A DNA stretch of 64,000 nt from Bosea vestrisii (lineage in GTDB: Bacteria; Pseudomonadota; Alphaproteobacteria; Rhizobiales; Beijerinckiaceae): positions 1,922,001-1,986,000 of the forward strand of contig NZ_CP126307.1 of assembly GCF_030144325.1 (NCBI RefSeq). Direction: 5' to 3'. Position numbers and translations under genes: made by a program. Of this stretch, positions 42,642-50,976 are shown piece after piece. Each line of letters begins with the position of its first letter. Position 1 is the first letter of the stretch. Under the pieces are notes generated by a model. The model was not told the origin of the DNA, made no database searches, and saw nothing but the letters and a program-made list of their open reading frames with translations.

Positions 42642-43424
42642 GTGCTGGCAGAGTTGGCGCTGCGAGCCCTGACCCCGGCCGCGCCAATGGCGCGCCGGTT
42701 CGGCCTGCTGAAGGAAGGCATATCGCTCTGGTCGCGCGGCCGGCGCCAGCGCAAGGCCTGGGAGCCGCATCAGGCCCGCTGCCGCGCCATCATCGCTGAG
42801 GTCGCGGCCGCACTCCCACGCCGCCGCAAGGCGGTGGTGCTCGGCTCCGGCCCCGCACGCGACATCCCGCTGGAGGCGCTCTGCGCGAGCTTCGACGAGG
42901 TCGTGCTGGTCGACATCGTCCATTTGCCGCTGCTGCGCCTGAAGCTCTGGCGGCAAGCGAAGGTCAGCCTCCTTACCCGCGACCTCACCGGCGCGATGGC
43001 CTGGCTCGCCGGCAAGGCGGACGGCCGGCAGGACCCGCTCGCCGATCTAGTCAACGACGATAGCGTCGACCTTGTCGTCTCGGCCAATCTGCTCTCGCAA
43101 CTCGCCTGGCCGGTGGCCGACTGGCTCGAGGACAATCCCGCCCGAGCCGCTGCGCTGCCTGCGAACCTGCCGGCGCGCTGCATCGCCTGGCATCTCGACG
43201 ACCTCGCCCGCTTCAAGGGCCATGTCTGCCTGATCAGCGATGTCGAGATGGTCGAGCGCGACCGCGAAGGTGCGCTCCGTGACCGGCTCGACCTGACCTA
43301 TGGCGTCGAGCTGCCGAAGGAGGACGAAAGCTGGCTCTGGCCGGTCGCGCCCTTTGGCGAGGCCGAGCGCGACCGTGAGTTTGTGCATCGGGTTTGTGCT
43401 TGGCGGAGGTTTGAGCGAGGCTGA
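42642..43424 (+). CDS. Uncharacterised protein with methyltransferase-like Rossmann region
   Basis: This protein has 245-260 residues; the start is GTG 42642 (2 bp after the upstream stop) or ATG 42687. A Rossmann-like segment reads RRKAVVLGSGPARDIPLEAL, then FDEVVLVDIVHLP, which recalls the SAM site of methyltransferases. VDLVVSANLLSQLAWPVADW follows. I do not recognise a named family. It may be co-transcribed with the PLP enzyme. Confidence 0.7.
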   Translation: MLAELALRALTPAAPMARRFGLLKEGISLWSRGRRQRKAWEPHQARCRAIIAEVAAALPRRRKAVVLGSGPARDIPLEALCASFDEVVLVDIVHLPLLRLKLWRQAKVSLLTRDLTGAMAWLAGKADGRQDPLADLVNDDSVDLVVSANLLSQLAWPVADWLEDNPARAAALPANLPARCIAWHLDDLARFKGHVCLISDVEMVERDREGALRDRLDLTYGVELPKEDESWLWPVAPFGEAERDREFVHRVCAWRRFERG

Positions 43425-43504
43425 GGGGCGCTTCGAGAAGGTAGCCGACATTACATGGGCTAATCCTCCAAATAAGGTGCGGTGACACTGCCAGGAGAAA
43501 TTCA

Positions 43505-44236
43505 GTGAGCGATAATTGGGATTTCTATCCGCTCCTAATCGATAACCAGCCTGCCTCAATTTATGCCGATTTGGGGCTGGCCAAGACTGCGCCGGTGAAG
43601 AATCAACCGCATATGGGATATGTGCGCGTGTTCATGCGGCAGCCAAGAGAGGACGGTCTGTCGAGCAGCGAAGAGTTCGCGGTCCTCTTGAAATTGGAGG
43701 ATGCTCTGATTGAGCGCGTGGCTGCGAACGGCATCACAACCTATACCGGGCGAAACACATCAAGCGGCAATCGGGACTTCTATTTCTATACGAGTGATAC
43801 GACGGCTTTCTTGGCCTCCATTGAGGAGGTGATGGCAGATTACCCGGATTATGAATTTCAAACGGGAGCGCGGCTCGACCCCGAATGGGAGACTTACTTC
43901 AACTTCCTCCATCCATCGGCTGACGACATGCAACGCATCTTGAACCGCAGGGTCACCGACAATCTCGCAAAGCACGGAGATGCGCTTTCTAAAGCGCGCC
44001 CTATCGATCACCTCGCCTATCTGCCGAACGCGCACGCAGCAGCAAGCTTGCGAGAGCTTTTAGGCGGGCAGGGCTTCACGGTCTCTGAACCGGAGGTCGG
44101 CGGCGGCTCTGTGATGCTGAGGTTCGAACGAGCTGATCAGCCCGACGCCATTGATGACGTGGTCGTTCCCATTGCGCGCCGCGTTAAGGAGCTGGGCGGA
44201 ACCTATGACGGGTGGGGTTGCGAAGTGGTCAGTTGA
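43505..44236 (+). CDS. DUF695 / RraB-domain protein
   Basis: This 243-residue protein has a GTG start 6 bases after AGGAGA. The N-terminal half (WDFYPLLIDNQPASIYADLG; ALIERVAANGITTYTGRNTS) looks like DUF695, and the C-terminal half (AKHGDALSKARPIDHLAYLP; LRELLGGQGFTVSEPEV) like the RNase E inhibitor RraB. Such fusions are known. Its base composition is visibly lower in GC than its neighbours, so it may have been acquired. Whether it touches RNase E is unknown. Confidence 0.8.
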   Translation: MSDNWDFYPLLIDNQPASIYADLGLAKTAPVKNQPHMGYVRVFMRQPREDGLSSSEEFAVLLKLEDALIERVAANGITTYTGRNTSSGNRDFYFYTSDTTAFLASIEEVMADYPDYEFQTGARLDPEWETYFNFLHPSADDMQRILNRRVTDNLAKHGDALSKARPIDHLAYLPNAHAAASLRELLGGQGFTVSEPEVGGGSVMLRFERADQPDAIDDVVVPIARRVKELGGTYDGWGCEVVS

Positions 44237-44323
44237 CCAGTTCTGATGCCTGCAGGGCCAGAAGTTGACTGCACCAAGATCAACTTAGGATCGCACCGTA
44301 AACGTCCGTCACGTCCTCCAACC

Positions 44324-45481
44324 TCACCCCACCGCCAGCCGTCGCCTGACGATCTCGGCGTGGAAGCGCGCGCCGTGGATCAGGCCGGCATCGTCGAAAT
44401 CGTAGCGCGGATTGTGCAGCGGCGCGCTGTCGCCATTGCCGACGAAGGAAAAACAGCCCGGCACATGGGCGAGGAAGCGCGCGAAATCCTCCGAGCCGGT
44501 GAAGGGCTCGGAGACGACGGAGACATTCTCGGAGCCGAGCACGGCCTGCGCAGCTTCCAGCGCCGCTTCCGTCTGGGCCGGCTGGTTCAGCAGCGGCACG
44601 AATTCGCGCGTGTAGCTCACCGATTGCTCGACATTATAGGCGCGGGCGATGCCCTCGCTGATCACCCGCATCTGCGCCTCGATCTCGGCGCTGACCTCGG
44701 GGTGGAAGCTGCGGGCATCGCCGAGGATGCGCGCCTGTCCCGGCAGAGCGTTGCGGGTGCCGTCGGTGATCAGTTCCGTCACCGAGACCACGGCGATCTG
44801 CGCCGGGCTCAGGCGGCGCGAGACGATGGTCTGCAGGCTGGTGACCAGGGCACAGGCGGCGACGAGGGTCTCGTTGCCGACATGCGGGCGAGCGGCGTGG
44901 CCGCCGACGCCGGTGAGGACGATCTCGAAATTGTCCTCCGCTGACATGATCGGCCCGGTCCGGGTCTGGAATTGGCCGACCGGCAGCCTCGGCGCATTGT
45001 GCAGCCCGTAGATCTCCTCGAACGGGAAGCGCTCGAGCAATCCGTCATCGAGCATGGCGAGCGCGCCGCGCCCCCACTCCTCGGCCGGCTGGAAGACGAA
45101 GCGCACGGTGCCGTCGAAGCCGCCATCAGTCGCCAGCAGCTTCGCGGCCCCGAGCAGCATGGCGGTGTGCCCGTCATGGCCGCAGGCATGCATGACGCCG
45201 GGGTTCTGCGAGCGATGCGGCAGCTCGCCTTGCTCCGGAATACGCAAGGCGTCCATGTCGGCCCGCAGCGCGATCGCCCGGTTGCCGCTGCCGCGCTTCA
45301 GCGTGCCGACGACTCCGGTGCCGCCGACGCCCTCGGCGACGTCGTCAAAGCCGAACTCGCGCAGCTTGCTCGCGACGAAGGCGCTGGTGCGCGTCTCCTC
45401 GAAGCCGAATTCCGGATGGGCATGCAGGTCGCGCCGCCAGCCGGTCATCTCCTGCACGAGTGTGTCGAGATCAATCGTCAC
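44324..45481 (-). CDS. M20 family amidohydrolase (hippurate hydrolase-like)
   Basis: This metal-dependent amidohydrolase of about 385 residues has WRRDLHAHPEFGFEETRTSA near residue 17, the metal motif MHACGHDGHTAMLLGAAKLL near 95 and FVFQPAEEWGRGALAML near 128. Dimerisation and C-terminal catalytic regions are complete (FTGSEDFARFLAHVPGCFSF). A GTG at 45481 (VTIDLDTLVQEM) after GAGGACAG is preferred to the longer frame to 45547. It would cleave N-acyl amino acids or related amides. Confidence 0.88.
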   Translation of the reverse strand: MTIDLDTLVQEMTGWRRDLHAHPEFGFEETRTSAFVASKLREFGFDDVAEGVGGTGVVGTLKRGSGNRAIALRADMDALRIPEQGELPHRSQNPGVMHACGHDGHTAMLLGAAKLLATDGGFDGTVRFVFQPAEEWGRGALAMLDDGLLERFPFEEIYGLHNAPRLPVGQFQTRTGPIMSAEDNFEIVLTGVGGHAARPHVGNETLVAACALVTSLQTIVSRRLSPAQIAVVSVTELITDGTRNALPGQARILGDARSFHPEVSAEIEAQMRVISEGIARAYNVEQSVSYTREFVPLLNQPAQTEAALEAAQAVLGSENVSVVSEPFTGSEDFARFLAHVPGCFSFVGNGDSAPLHNPRYDFDDAGLIHGARFHAEIVRRRLAVG

Positions 45482-45590
45482 GGGCTGTCCTCGCCTGCTG
45501 TATCCGGCCCGAACACTATTTCGATGATGGCGCAAGAGGCGCTGCAATTGCCCGGTCGATTTGCAAGCTTGTTTCGCGAGTGCCCGAAAC

Positions 45591-46481
45591 TCAGCGGTTC
45601 AGCCGCACGCTCCCGCTGATCGAGAGGTCGTAGCCTCCGAACTCGCTCGCCCGCGCCGCCATGTCAGGACCACGCATCCAGGCGAGCAGCTTCTGTGTCG
45701 CCGGCTCGAAATAGCTCCGCCGGCGCAGCACCAGATCGACATGCTCCCAGACCAGCGGCAGGAAGGCGAGGCCGAAGGCCGTGGCGATGGCGCGCGCGGC
45801 GACGCCGCAATCGGCCCGCCCGGAGCGGATCGCCAGCGCCAGGTCCTGGCCGGTGGCGCAGGTCCCGTCGGCGACGACCATCCGCCCCGACGGAACCCCG
45901 GCACGTTCGAGCAGGCTCAGCAGCAGCAATTGCGCCCCGGCGCCGCGCTGGCGCTGGGCGAAGCGGGCGCCCTTCGCGACCGCCGCGCCGAGACCGTCGA
46001 TCCCGAGCGGGTTATCGGGCGCGACCAGCAGCCCCTGCTCGCGCCGGGCGAAATTGATCACCACCGCATCGTGCAGCGAGACCTCCGCCCGGATCGCCGC
46101 GAGATTGGCAGCGTCGTCATCCGGCGTGGCATGCAGGTGCAGCGCGGCGATCGCGACCTCGTTACGCACCAGCCGGTCGAGCCCGGCCTGCGAGCCCTCG
46201 GCCAGCAGCGCCAAGCCGCAGCCGGATTCGCGGATGGCGAGCTCCAGCAGCGAATCCTGGCTGCCGCCAACGATTGGCGGCGGCGAGGCCGCTTCGAGCC
46301 CAGCGGGATACGCCAGCCCTGCTTCGAGCCAGCGATCCAGCCCAGCGCGCGGGAACAGCCATTTGCCGGAGACCTTGGTGCAGGGCACCGCCCCCTGCCC
46401 GACCAGTTCGTAGAGCTTGCGGTCCTTGAGGCGGAGGTATGAGGCCGCTTCTTCTGTCGTAAGCCAGACCTGATCCTGCAT
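45591..46481 (-). CDS. HTH plus substrate-binding-protein-like regulator, likely for tungstate/molybdate uptake
   Basis: This protein of about 296 residues has an N-terminal excisionase-type helix-turn-helix (VWLTTEEAASYLRLKDRKLY; VSGKWLFPRAGLDRWLEAGL). A periplasmic-binding-protein-like domain follows (GGSQDSLLELAIRESGCGLA; DGTCATGQDLALAIRSGRAD; FLPLVWEHVDLVLRRRSYFE) with no signal peptide. This build is known for metal-oxyanion and molybdopterin-linked regulators. It is divergent from tupB across a 105-bp gap holding a palindrome. It may sense the oxyanion directly in the cytoplasm. Confidence 0.82.
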   Translation of the reverse strand: MQDQVWLTTEEAASYLRLKDRKLYELVGQGAVPCTKVSGKWLFPRAGLDRWLEAGLAYPAGLEAASPPPIVGGSQDSLLELAIRESGCGLALLAEGSQAGLDRLVRNEVAIAALHLHATPDDDAANLAAIRAEVSLHDAVVINFARREQGLLVAPDNPLGIDGLGAAVAKGARFAQRQRGAGAQLLLLSLLERAGVPSGRMVVADGTCATGQDLALAIRSGRADCGVAARAIATAFGLAFLPLVWEHVDLVLRRRSYFEPATQKLLAWMRGPDMAARASEFGGYDLSISGSVRLNR

Positions 46482-46541
46482 CAGCCTGCGTTTGCCTGCG
46501 TTGGTTACGTTGTTGGCATTTCGTCGCATTGAACTCTACCA

Positions 46542-46559
46542 ATTGCAAATGCTTGCAAT
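46542..46559. promoter_or_regulatory. Palindrome in the regulator-tupB gap, candidate operator
   Basis: ATTGCAA-ATGC-TTGCAAT has perfect 7-bp arms and a 4-bp spacer. It lies 28 bp before the tupB start and 61 bp before the divergent regulator start, in an AT-rich patch. The position suits autoregulation and control of the uptake operon. Confidence 0.6.
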
Positions 46560-46586
46560 CTCAAGGCGAGCGCGCGGGAGCAGGCT

Positions 46587-47288
46587 TTGGACGTCGGCGC
46601 GATCTTTCAGGCGGCATTTGCGCTGGTGGTCGGGCTCGATCCCGGCTTCCTCGGCATCGTCTTCCTGTCGCTGCGCGTGACGCTCACCGCCGTGCTGATC
46701 GCGGCGCTGATCGGCCTGCCGCTCGGCGCGGCGCTGGCACTGGCGCGTTTTCCGGGCCGCTCCGCCATCATCGTCTGCCTGAACGCGCTGATGGGGTTGC
46801 CCCCAGTTGTCGCGGGCCTTGCCGTCTTCCTGCTGCTCTCGCGCTCCGGCCCACTTGGGCCGCTCGGCCTGCTGTTCACGCCGACCGCCATGATCATCGC
46901 GCAAGTAATCCTCGTCCTGCCGATCGTGATCGCGCTGACCCGGCAGGTGATCGAGGACCTCTGGAGCGAGTATCGCGACCATCTGCGTTCGGTCGGCCTT
47001 GAAGGCCTGCGCGCCATCCCGACCCTGCTCTTCGACGGGCGCTTTGCACTGGCGACGGCGCTGCTCGCCGGCTTCGGCCGGGCCAGCGCCGAGGTCGGCG
47101 CCGTCCTGATCGTCGGCGGCAACATCGCCGGCTACACCCGCACCATGACGACGGCGATCACGCTGGAGACCTCGAAGGGCGACCTGCCGCTGGCGCTCGG
47201 CCTCGGACTCGTCCTGCTCTCGCTGACCCTCGCCATCAACGCCATCGCCTTCGGCGCAAGCCGGATCGGCGCGCGCTATGCCGGGTGA
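46587..47288 (+). CDS. tupB: Tungstate ABC transporter permease
   Basis: This 233-residue permease has about five membrane segments. GLPLGAALALARFPGRSAII near 47 and LNALMGLPPVVAGLAVFLLL near 68 are typical of TupB. The EAA-like loop is SEYRDHLRSVGLEGLRAIPT. The start is TTG (46587-46589), eight bases after GGGAG, which may keep expression low. It is followed after 6 bp by the ATPase gene. Confidence 0.9.
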   Translation: MDVGAIFQAAFALVVGLDPGFLGIVFLSLRVTLTAVLIAALIGLPLGAALALARFPGRSAIIVCLNALMGLPPVVAGLAVFLLLSRSGPLGPLGLLFTPTAMIIAQVILVLPIVIALTRQVIEDLWSEYRDHLRSVGLEGLRAIPTLLFDGRFALATALLAGFGRASAEVGAVLIVGGNIAGYTRTMTTAITLETSKGDLPLALGLGLVLLSLTLAINAIAFGASRIGARYAG

Positions 47289-47294
47289 GCCGTC

Positions 47295-48017
47295 ATGCTG
47301 AGCGCAACCTCGATCCTGCCGCTCACCGTCGAGGCCGCCGCCTTCTCCGGCGACGGCAAGCTTCTGGTCGAGCCCAACAGCTTCACCATCCCGGCCGGGG
47401 GCTTGACCGTGCTGCTCGGGCCGAACGGCGCCGGCAAGTCGCTGACGCTGCGCCTCTGTCACGGCCTGCTGGCGCCAAGCCGCGGCGCGGTGCGCTGGGC
47501 CGCCGGAGCCGACGGCCGCGCCAAGCGGCATGCCATGGTCTTCCAGAAGCCGATCATGCTGCGCCGCTCGGTCGAGGCCAACATCACCCATGCACTCGCT
47601 GCCGCCGGCAGCAATGGCGCCGAGCGCAAGGCTCGCGCAGCCCAGGCGCTGCAGCACTTCGGCCTCGCCGAGCGCGCCAGCCAGCCGGCCCGCCTGCTCT
47701 CCGGTGGCGAGCAGCAGCGCCTCGCCATCGCCCGCGCCTGGGCGCTCCGGCCGGAGCTACTTTTCCTGGACGAGCCGACCTCGCAGCTCGACCCTGCCGC
47801 GACGCGCCAGATCGAGGAATTGCTCTCCGGCCTCGTCGCCGAGGGCATCACCGTGATGATGTCGACCCATGATCTCGGCCAGGCCCGCCGCCTCGCCGAC
47901 CGCGTGCTCTTCCTGCATCGCGGCCGCCTCATCGAGGACACGCGCGCCAGGGATTTCTTCGCTGGCCCGCAATCGGCCGAGGCCCGCGCCTTCCTGGCAG
48001 GAGAGCTGCTCTGGTGA
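47295..48017 (+). CDS. tupC: Tungstate ABC transporter ATP-binding protein
   Basis: This 240-residue ATPase has Walker A LGPNGAGKSLTLRLCHGLLA near residue 42, signature LLSGGEQQRLAIARAWALRP near 133 and Walker B LLFLDEPTSQLDP, with the His switch STHDLGQARRLAD. It lacks the C-terminal TOBE domain of ModC-type ATPases, as TupC does. Confidence 0.9.
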   Translation: MLSATSILPLTVEAAAFSGDGKLLVEPNSFTIPAGGLTVLLGPNGAGKSLTLRLCHGLLAPSRGAVRWAAGADGRAKRHAMVFQKPIMLRRSVEANITHALAAAGSNGAERKARAAQALQHFGLAERASQPARLLSGGEQQRLAIARAWALRPELLFLDEPTSQLDPAATRQIEELLSGLVAEGITVMMSTHDLGQARRLADRVLFLHRGRLIEDTRARDFFAGPQSAEARAFLAGELLW

Positions 48018-48048
48018 ACCACAACGACAATAACAGGAGAAACGCCCG

Positions 48049-48894
48049 ATGACCGCCCTGCCCCGCCGCTCCCTCCTCGCCGCCGGCCTCTTCCTCGGCC
48101 TGACCGGCATCGCTCTCGCCCAGGCGCCGGCCGGCGAGCGCTTCATCACCGTGGCCTCGACGACGTCGACCCAGGATTCCGGCCTGTTCAACCACATCCT
48201 GCCGCTGTTCAAGGCCAAGACCGGCATCGAGGTCCGCGTCATCTCGCAGGGCACCGGCCAGGCGCTCGATACCGCCCGCCGCGGCGATGCCGACGTCGTC
48301 TTCGTCCACGCCAGGGCGCAGGAGCTGAAATTCGTCGAGGAGGGCTTTTCGACCGAGCGCCGCCCGGTGATGTACAACGACTTCGTCCTGATCGGTCCCA
48401 AGAGCGATCCGGCCGGCGTCGCCGGCACCAAGGACATCGTCGCGGCGCTGAAAAAGATCCAGGAGAAGGCCGCGCCCTTCGTCTCGCGCGGCGACAAGTC
48501 CGGCACCCATGCCGCCGAGCTCAATCTCTGGAAGGTCGCGGGCATCGACATCGCCGCGCAGAAGGGCCCCTGGTACCGCGAGATCGGCCAGGGCATGGGC
48601 GCGGCGCTCAACACCTCCGGCGCGATGGGCGCCTATGTTCTCTCCGACCGCGCCACCTGGATCTCGTTCAAGAACCGCGGCGATCTCGTCATCTCGGTCG
48701 AAGGCGACCAGCGCCTGTTCAACCAGTACGGCGTGATGTCGGTGAACCCAGCCAAGCACCCGCATGTAAAGGTCGCCGACGGCAAGCTCTTCGCCGACTG
48801 GCTGACCAGCCCGGAAGGCCAGAAGGCGATCGCCGACTACAAGATCGACGGCCAGCAGCTCTTCTTCCCGAACGCCGGCCAGGCGGGCGCCTGA
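48049..48894 (+). CDS. tupA: Tungstate-binding periplasmic protein
   Basis: This 281-residue protein has a signal peptide (LPRRSLLAAGLFLGLTGIAL). The tungstate motif TVASTTSTQDSGLFNHILPL is followed by GQALDTARRGDADVVFVHAR. The ATG follows CAGGAGAAACGCCCG. It distinguishes tungstate from molybdate in studied homologues; the actual selectivity here is untested. It completes a tupBCA unit. Confidence 0.9.
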   Translation: MTALPRRSLLAAGLFLGLTGIALAQAPAGERFITVASTTSTQDSGLFNHILPLFKAKTGIEVRVISQGTGQALDTARRGDADVVFVHARAQELKFVEEGFSTERRPVMYNDFVLIGPKSDPAGVAGTKDIVAALKKIQEKAAPFVSRGDKSGTHAAELNLWKVAGIDIAAQKGPWYREIGQGMGAALNTSGAMGAYVLSDRATWISFKNRGDLVISVEGDQRLFNQYGVMSVNPAKHPHVKVADGKLFADWLTSPEGQKAIADYKIDGQQLFFPNAGQAGA

Positions 48895-48898
48895 GCCG

Positions 48899-49717
48899 AT
48901 GCGCAGGCTCGCACTCGCCGCCTTCGTCAGCTTGTGGCCGGCGCTCGCCCCGCCGCAACAGGCTGAAAAGCCGGTGCTGCTCCATGCCGCCGGCAGCCTG
49001 AAGAATGCCCTGACCGAGGTCTCCAAGGCTTTCGAAGCCTCGGCACGCATTCCGGTTACGACCAGCTTCCGCCCCTCCGGCCTGCTCCGCGAGGCGCTAT
49101 CCAAGGGCGAGCCGGCCGAGGTCTTCGCCTCCGCCAACATGGACCATCCGCTCGCACTGGCGAAGGACGGCAAGGCCGGCCCGGTCGTGCTCTTCGTGCG
49201 CAACGAGACCTGCGCCTTCGCGCGTGCGGGGCTCGACGTGACCAGCAACACGCTGCTCGCGCGCATGCTCGATCCCAAGGTCAAGCTCGGCACCTCGACG
49301 CCGAAGGCCGACCCGTCCGGCGACTATGCCTGGCAGGTCTTCGCCAAGGCCGAGAAGCTTAAAGCCGGCGCCAAGGCGGCGCTGGAGGCCAAGGCGCTGC
49401 AGCTCGTCGGTGGCCCGAACAGCGCCCCGACCCCGCCCGACCGCAACGGCACCGGCCATCTGTTGGCGACCGGCGCCGCCGACCTCTTCTTGGGCTATTG
49501 CACCAATGCCGACCCGATCGCCCGCGAGCAGCCGGGCATCCGCATGGTCCGGCTGCCGGAGAAACTGCTGGTCGGCGCCGATTACGGGCTGACGGTGATG
49601 AACGGCGCCTCGCCGAACGCCTACCGGCTGGCGATGTTCATCCTCTCGCCCGACGGGCAGCGCATCCTGGCGCGGCACGGTTTCGTCGCGCCTAGCCTGC
49701 CACGCGAGGGGAAGTGA
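48899..49717 (+). CDS. ModA-like extracellular solute-binding protein, first of a tandem pair
   Basis: This 272-residue protein has a signal peptide (MRRLALAAFVSLWPALAPPQ). A ModA-like body follows: VLLHAAGSLKNALTEVSKAF, then GEPAEVFASANMDHPLAL and KLGTSTPKADPSGDYAWQVF. It starts 4 bp after tupA. With TupA it gives the locus two exported binding proteins for one permease. The ligand may be molybdate or another oxyanion or a metal complex. Confidence 0.87.
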   Translation: MRRLALAAFVSLWPALAPPQQAEKPVLLHAAGSLKNALTEVSKAFEASARIPVTTSFRPSGLLREALSKGEPAEVFASANMDHPLALAKDGKAGPVVLFVRNETCAFARAGLDVTSNTLLARMLDPKVKLGTSTPKADPSGDYAWQVFAKAEKLKAGAKAALEAKALQLVGGPNSAPTPPDRNGTGHLLATGAADLFLGYCTNADPIAREQPGIRMVRLPEKLLVGADYGLTVMNGASPNAYRLAMFILSPDGQRILARHGFVAPSLPREGK

Positions 49718-49721
49718 GATC

Positions 49722-50480
49722 TTGACTGCGCCAGCCTCGGTGAGCCTGCACGCCGCCGGCAGCCTGCGCGGCGCCCTGCTCGATATCGCCGACACTTTCC
49801 AAAACGAGACGGGCGTTCCCGTCTCCTCGCAATTCGGCGCCTCCGGCCTGCTCAGGGACCGGCTTGCCAGAGGCGAGGCCGGCGAGGTCTTCGCCTCGGC
49901 CAATCTGGAGCATCCGCAGGCGCTGGCACGCGCCGGGCTAGCCGGCCCGGCCGTGCTCTTCGCCCGCAACGAGCTCTGCGCCTTCCTGCGGCCGGGGCTG
50001 GCGGCCACGAGCGCCGACCTGCTCGAACTGATGCTCGACCCCACGATCAAGCTAGGCACCTCGACGCCGAAAGCCGATCCATCAGGCGATTACGCCTTCG
50101 CCGTCTTCTCCAGGGCAGAGGCGATAAAGCCCGGCGCCAAGGCCGCGCTGGAGACCAAGGCGCTGAAGCTGACCGGCGGACCGGAGTGCCTGCCGGCACC
50201 GGAAGGGCACAACGTCTACGGTCACAAGCTGGCGAGCGGCGAGGCCGACATCTTCCTGGCCTATTGCACCAACGCCCAGCCGCTTGCGAAGGAACAACCG
50301 GGGATCGCGATGCTGCGCCTGCCAGAACAGCTCGCAGTCAACGCCGACTACGGCCTGACGGTGCTGAACAGGGCCTCGCCGAACGGCTACCGGCTCGCCA
50401 TGTACATCCTCTCGCCGCAGGGGCAGGCGATCCTGGCCCGGCATGGCTTCGCCGCGCCGGGCCTGCCGCGCGCGAGATAG
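49722..50480 (+). CDS. ModA-like protein without signal peptide, second of a tandem pair
   Basis: This 252-residue paralogue of the previous protein shares VSLHAAGSLRGALLDIADTF, then GEAGEVFASANLEHPQAL and LGTSTPKADPSGDYAFAVFS. The frame begins at TTG 49722, 4 bp after the previous stop, and runs straight into the mature domain. No hydrophobic leader precedes it; the next upstream codons include a stop. It may therefore stay in the cytoplasm, or the leader may have been lost. Confidence 0.85.
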   Translation: MTAPASVSLHAAGSLRGALLDIADTFQNETGVPVSSQFGASGLLRDRLARGEAGEVFASANLEHPQALARAGLAGPAVLFARNELCAFLRPGLAATSADLLELMLDPTIKLGTSTPKADPSGDYAFAVFSRAEAIKPGAKAALETKALKLTGGPECLPAPEGHNVYGHKLASGEADIFLAYCTNAQPLAKEQPGIAMLRLPEQLAVNADYGLTVLNRASPNGYRLAMYILSPQGQAILARHGFAAPGLPRAR

Positions 50481-50496
50481 CGGGAAGGGCACCATC

Positions 50497-50976
50497 ATGG
50501 ATTGGCAAGCGACCCGGCCGGGCGAAACCGAAGCGCCCCTGCCCGAGCGCAGCGATGCCCGCCTCGTCTTCATCGGCCGCATCCGCACGCCCTTCGCGAC
50601 GCGCGACGACTGCCCGCGCCAGGGTGATCAGGACGGGCCACTCTGCCGGGTCGAGATCGACCCGCATTGGCAGGCGGCGCTCAAGGGCATCGAAGCTTTC
50701 GCTGAACTCGATCTGCTTTACTGGATGCACGAAGCCAGGCGCGATCTGCTGACGCAGACGCCGCGCGGGGGCGGCACGCTCGGCACCTTTGCGCTGCGCT
50801 CGCCGGTGCGCCCGAACCCGATCGCGCTGTCGCGGGTGAAGCTCGAAGGCGTCGAGGACGGCGCCCTGCTGGTGCGCGGGCTCGACTGTCTGGACGGCAC
50901 GCCGCTCATCGACATCAAGCCGCATCGCTGCAGCCACTCGCACGGCACGACGGAAACCTCCCATGCCGCATCCTGA
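50497..50976 (+). CDS. TrmO/TsaA-like SAM-dependent methyltransferase
   Basis: This 159-residue beta-barrel protein belongs to the TsaA/VirR (TrmO) family: VFIGRIRTPFATRDDCPRQG, then ALKGIEAFAELDLLYWMHEA and RSPVRPNPIALSRVKLEGVE, LDGTPLIDIKP. The ATG at 50497 follows GGGAAGGGCACC. TrmO methylates t6A in certain tRNAs; relatives near metal-uptake genes may modify other molecules. It is overlapped by the next gene by 14 bp. Confidence 0.85.
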   Translation: MDWQATRPGETEAPLPERSDARLVFIGRIRTPFATRDDCPRQGDQDGPLCRVEIDPHWQAALKGIEAFAELDLLYWMHEARRDLLTQTPRGGGTLGTFALRSPVRPNPIALSRVKLEGVEDGALLVRGLDCLDGTPLIDIKPHRCSHSHGTTETSHAAS

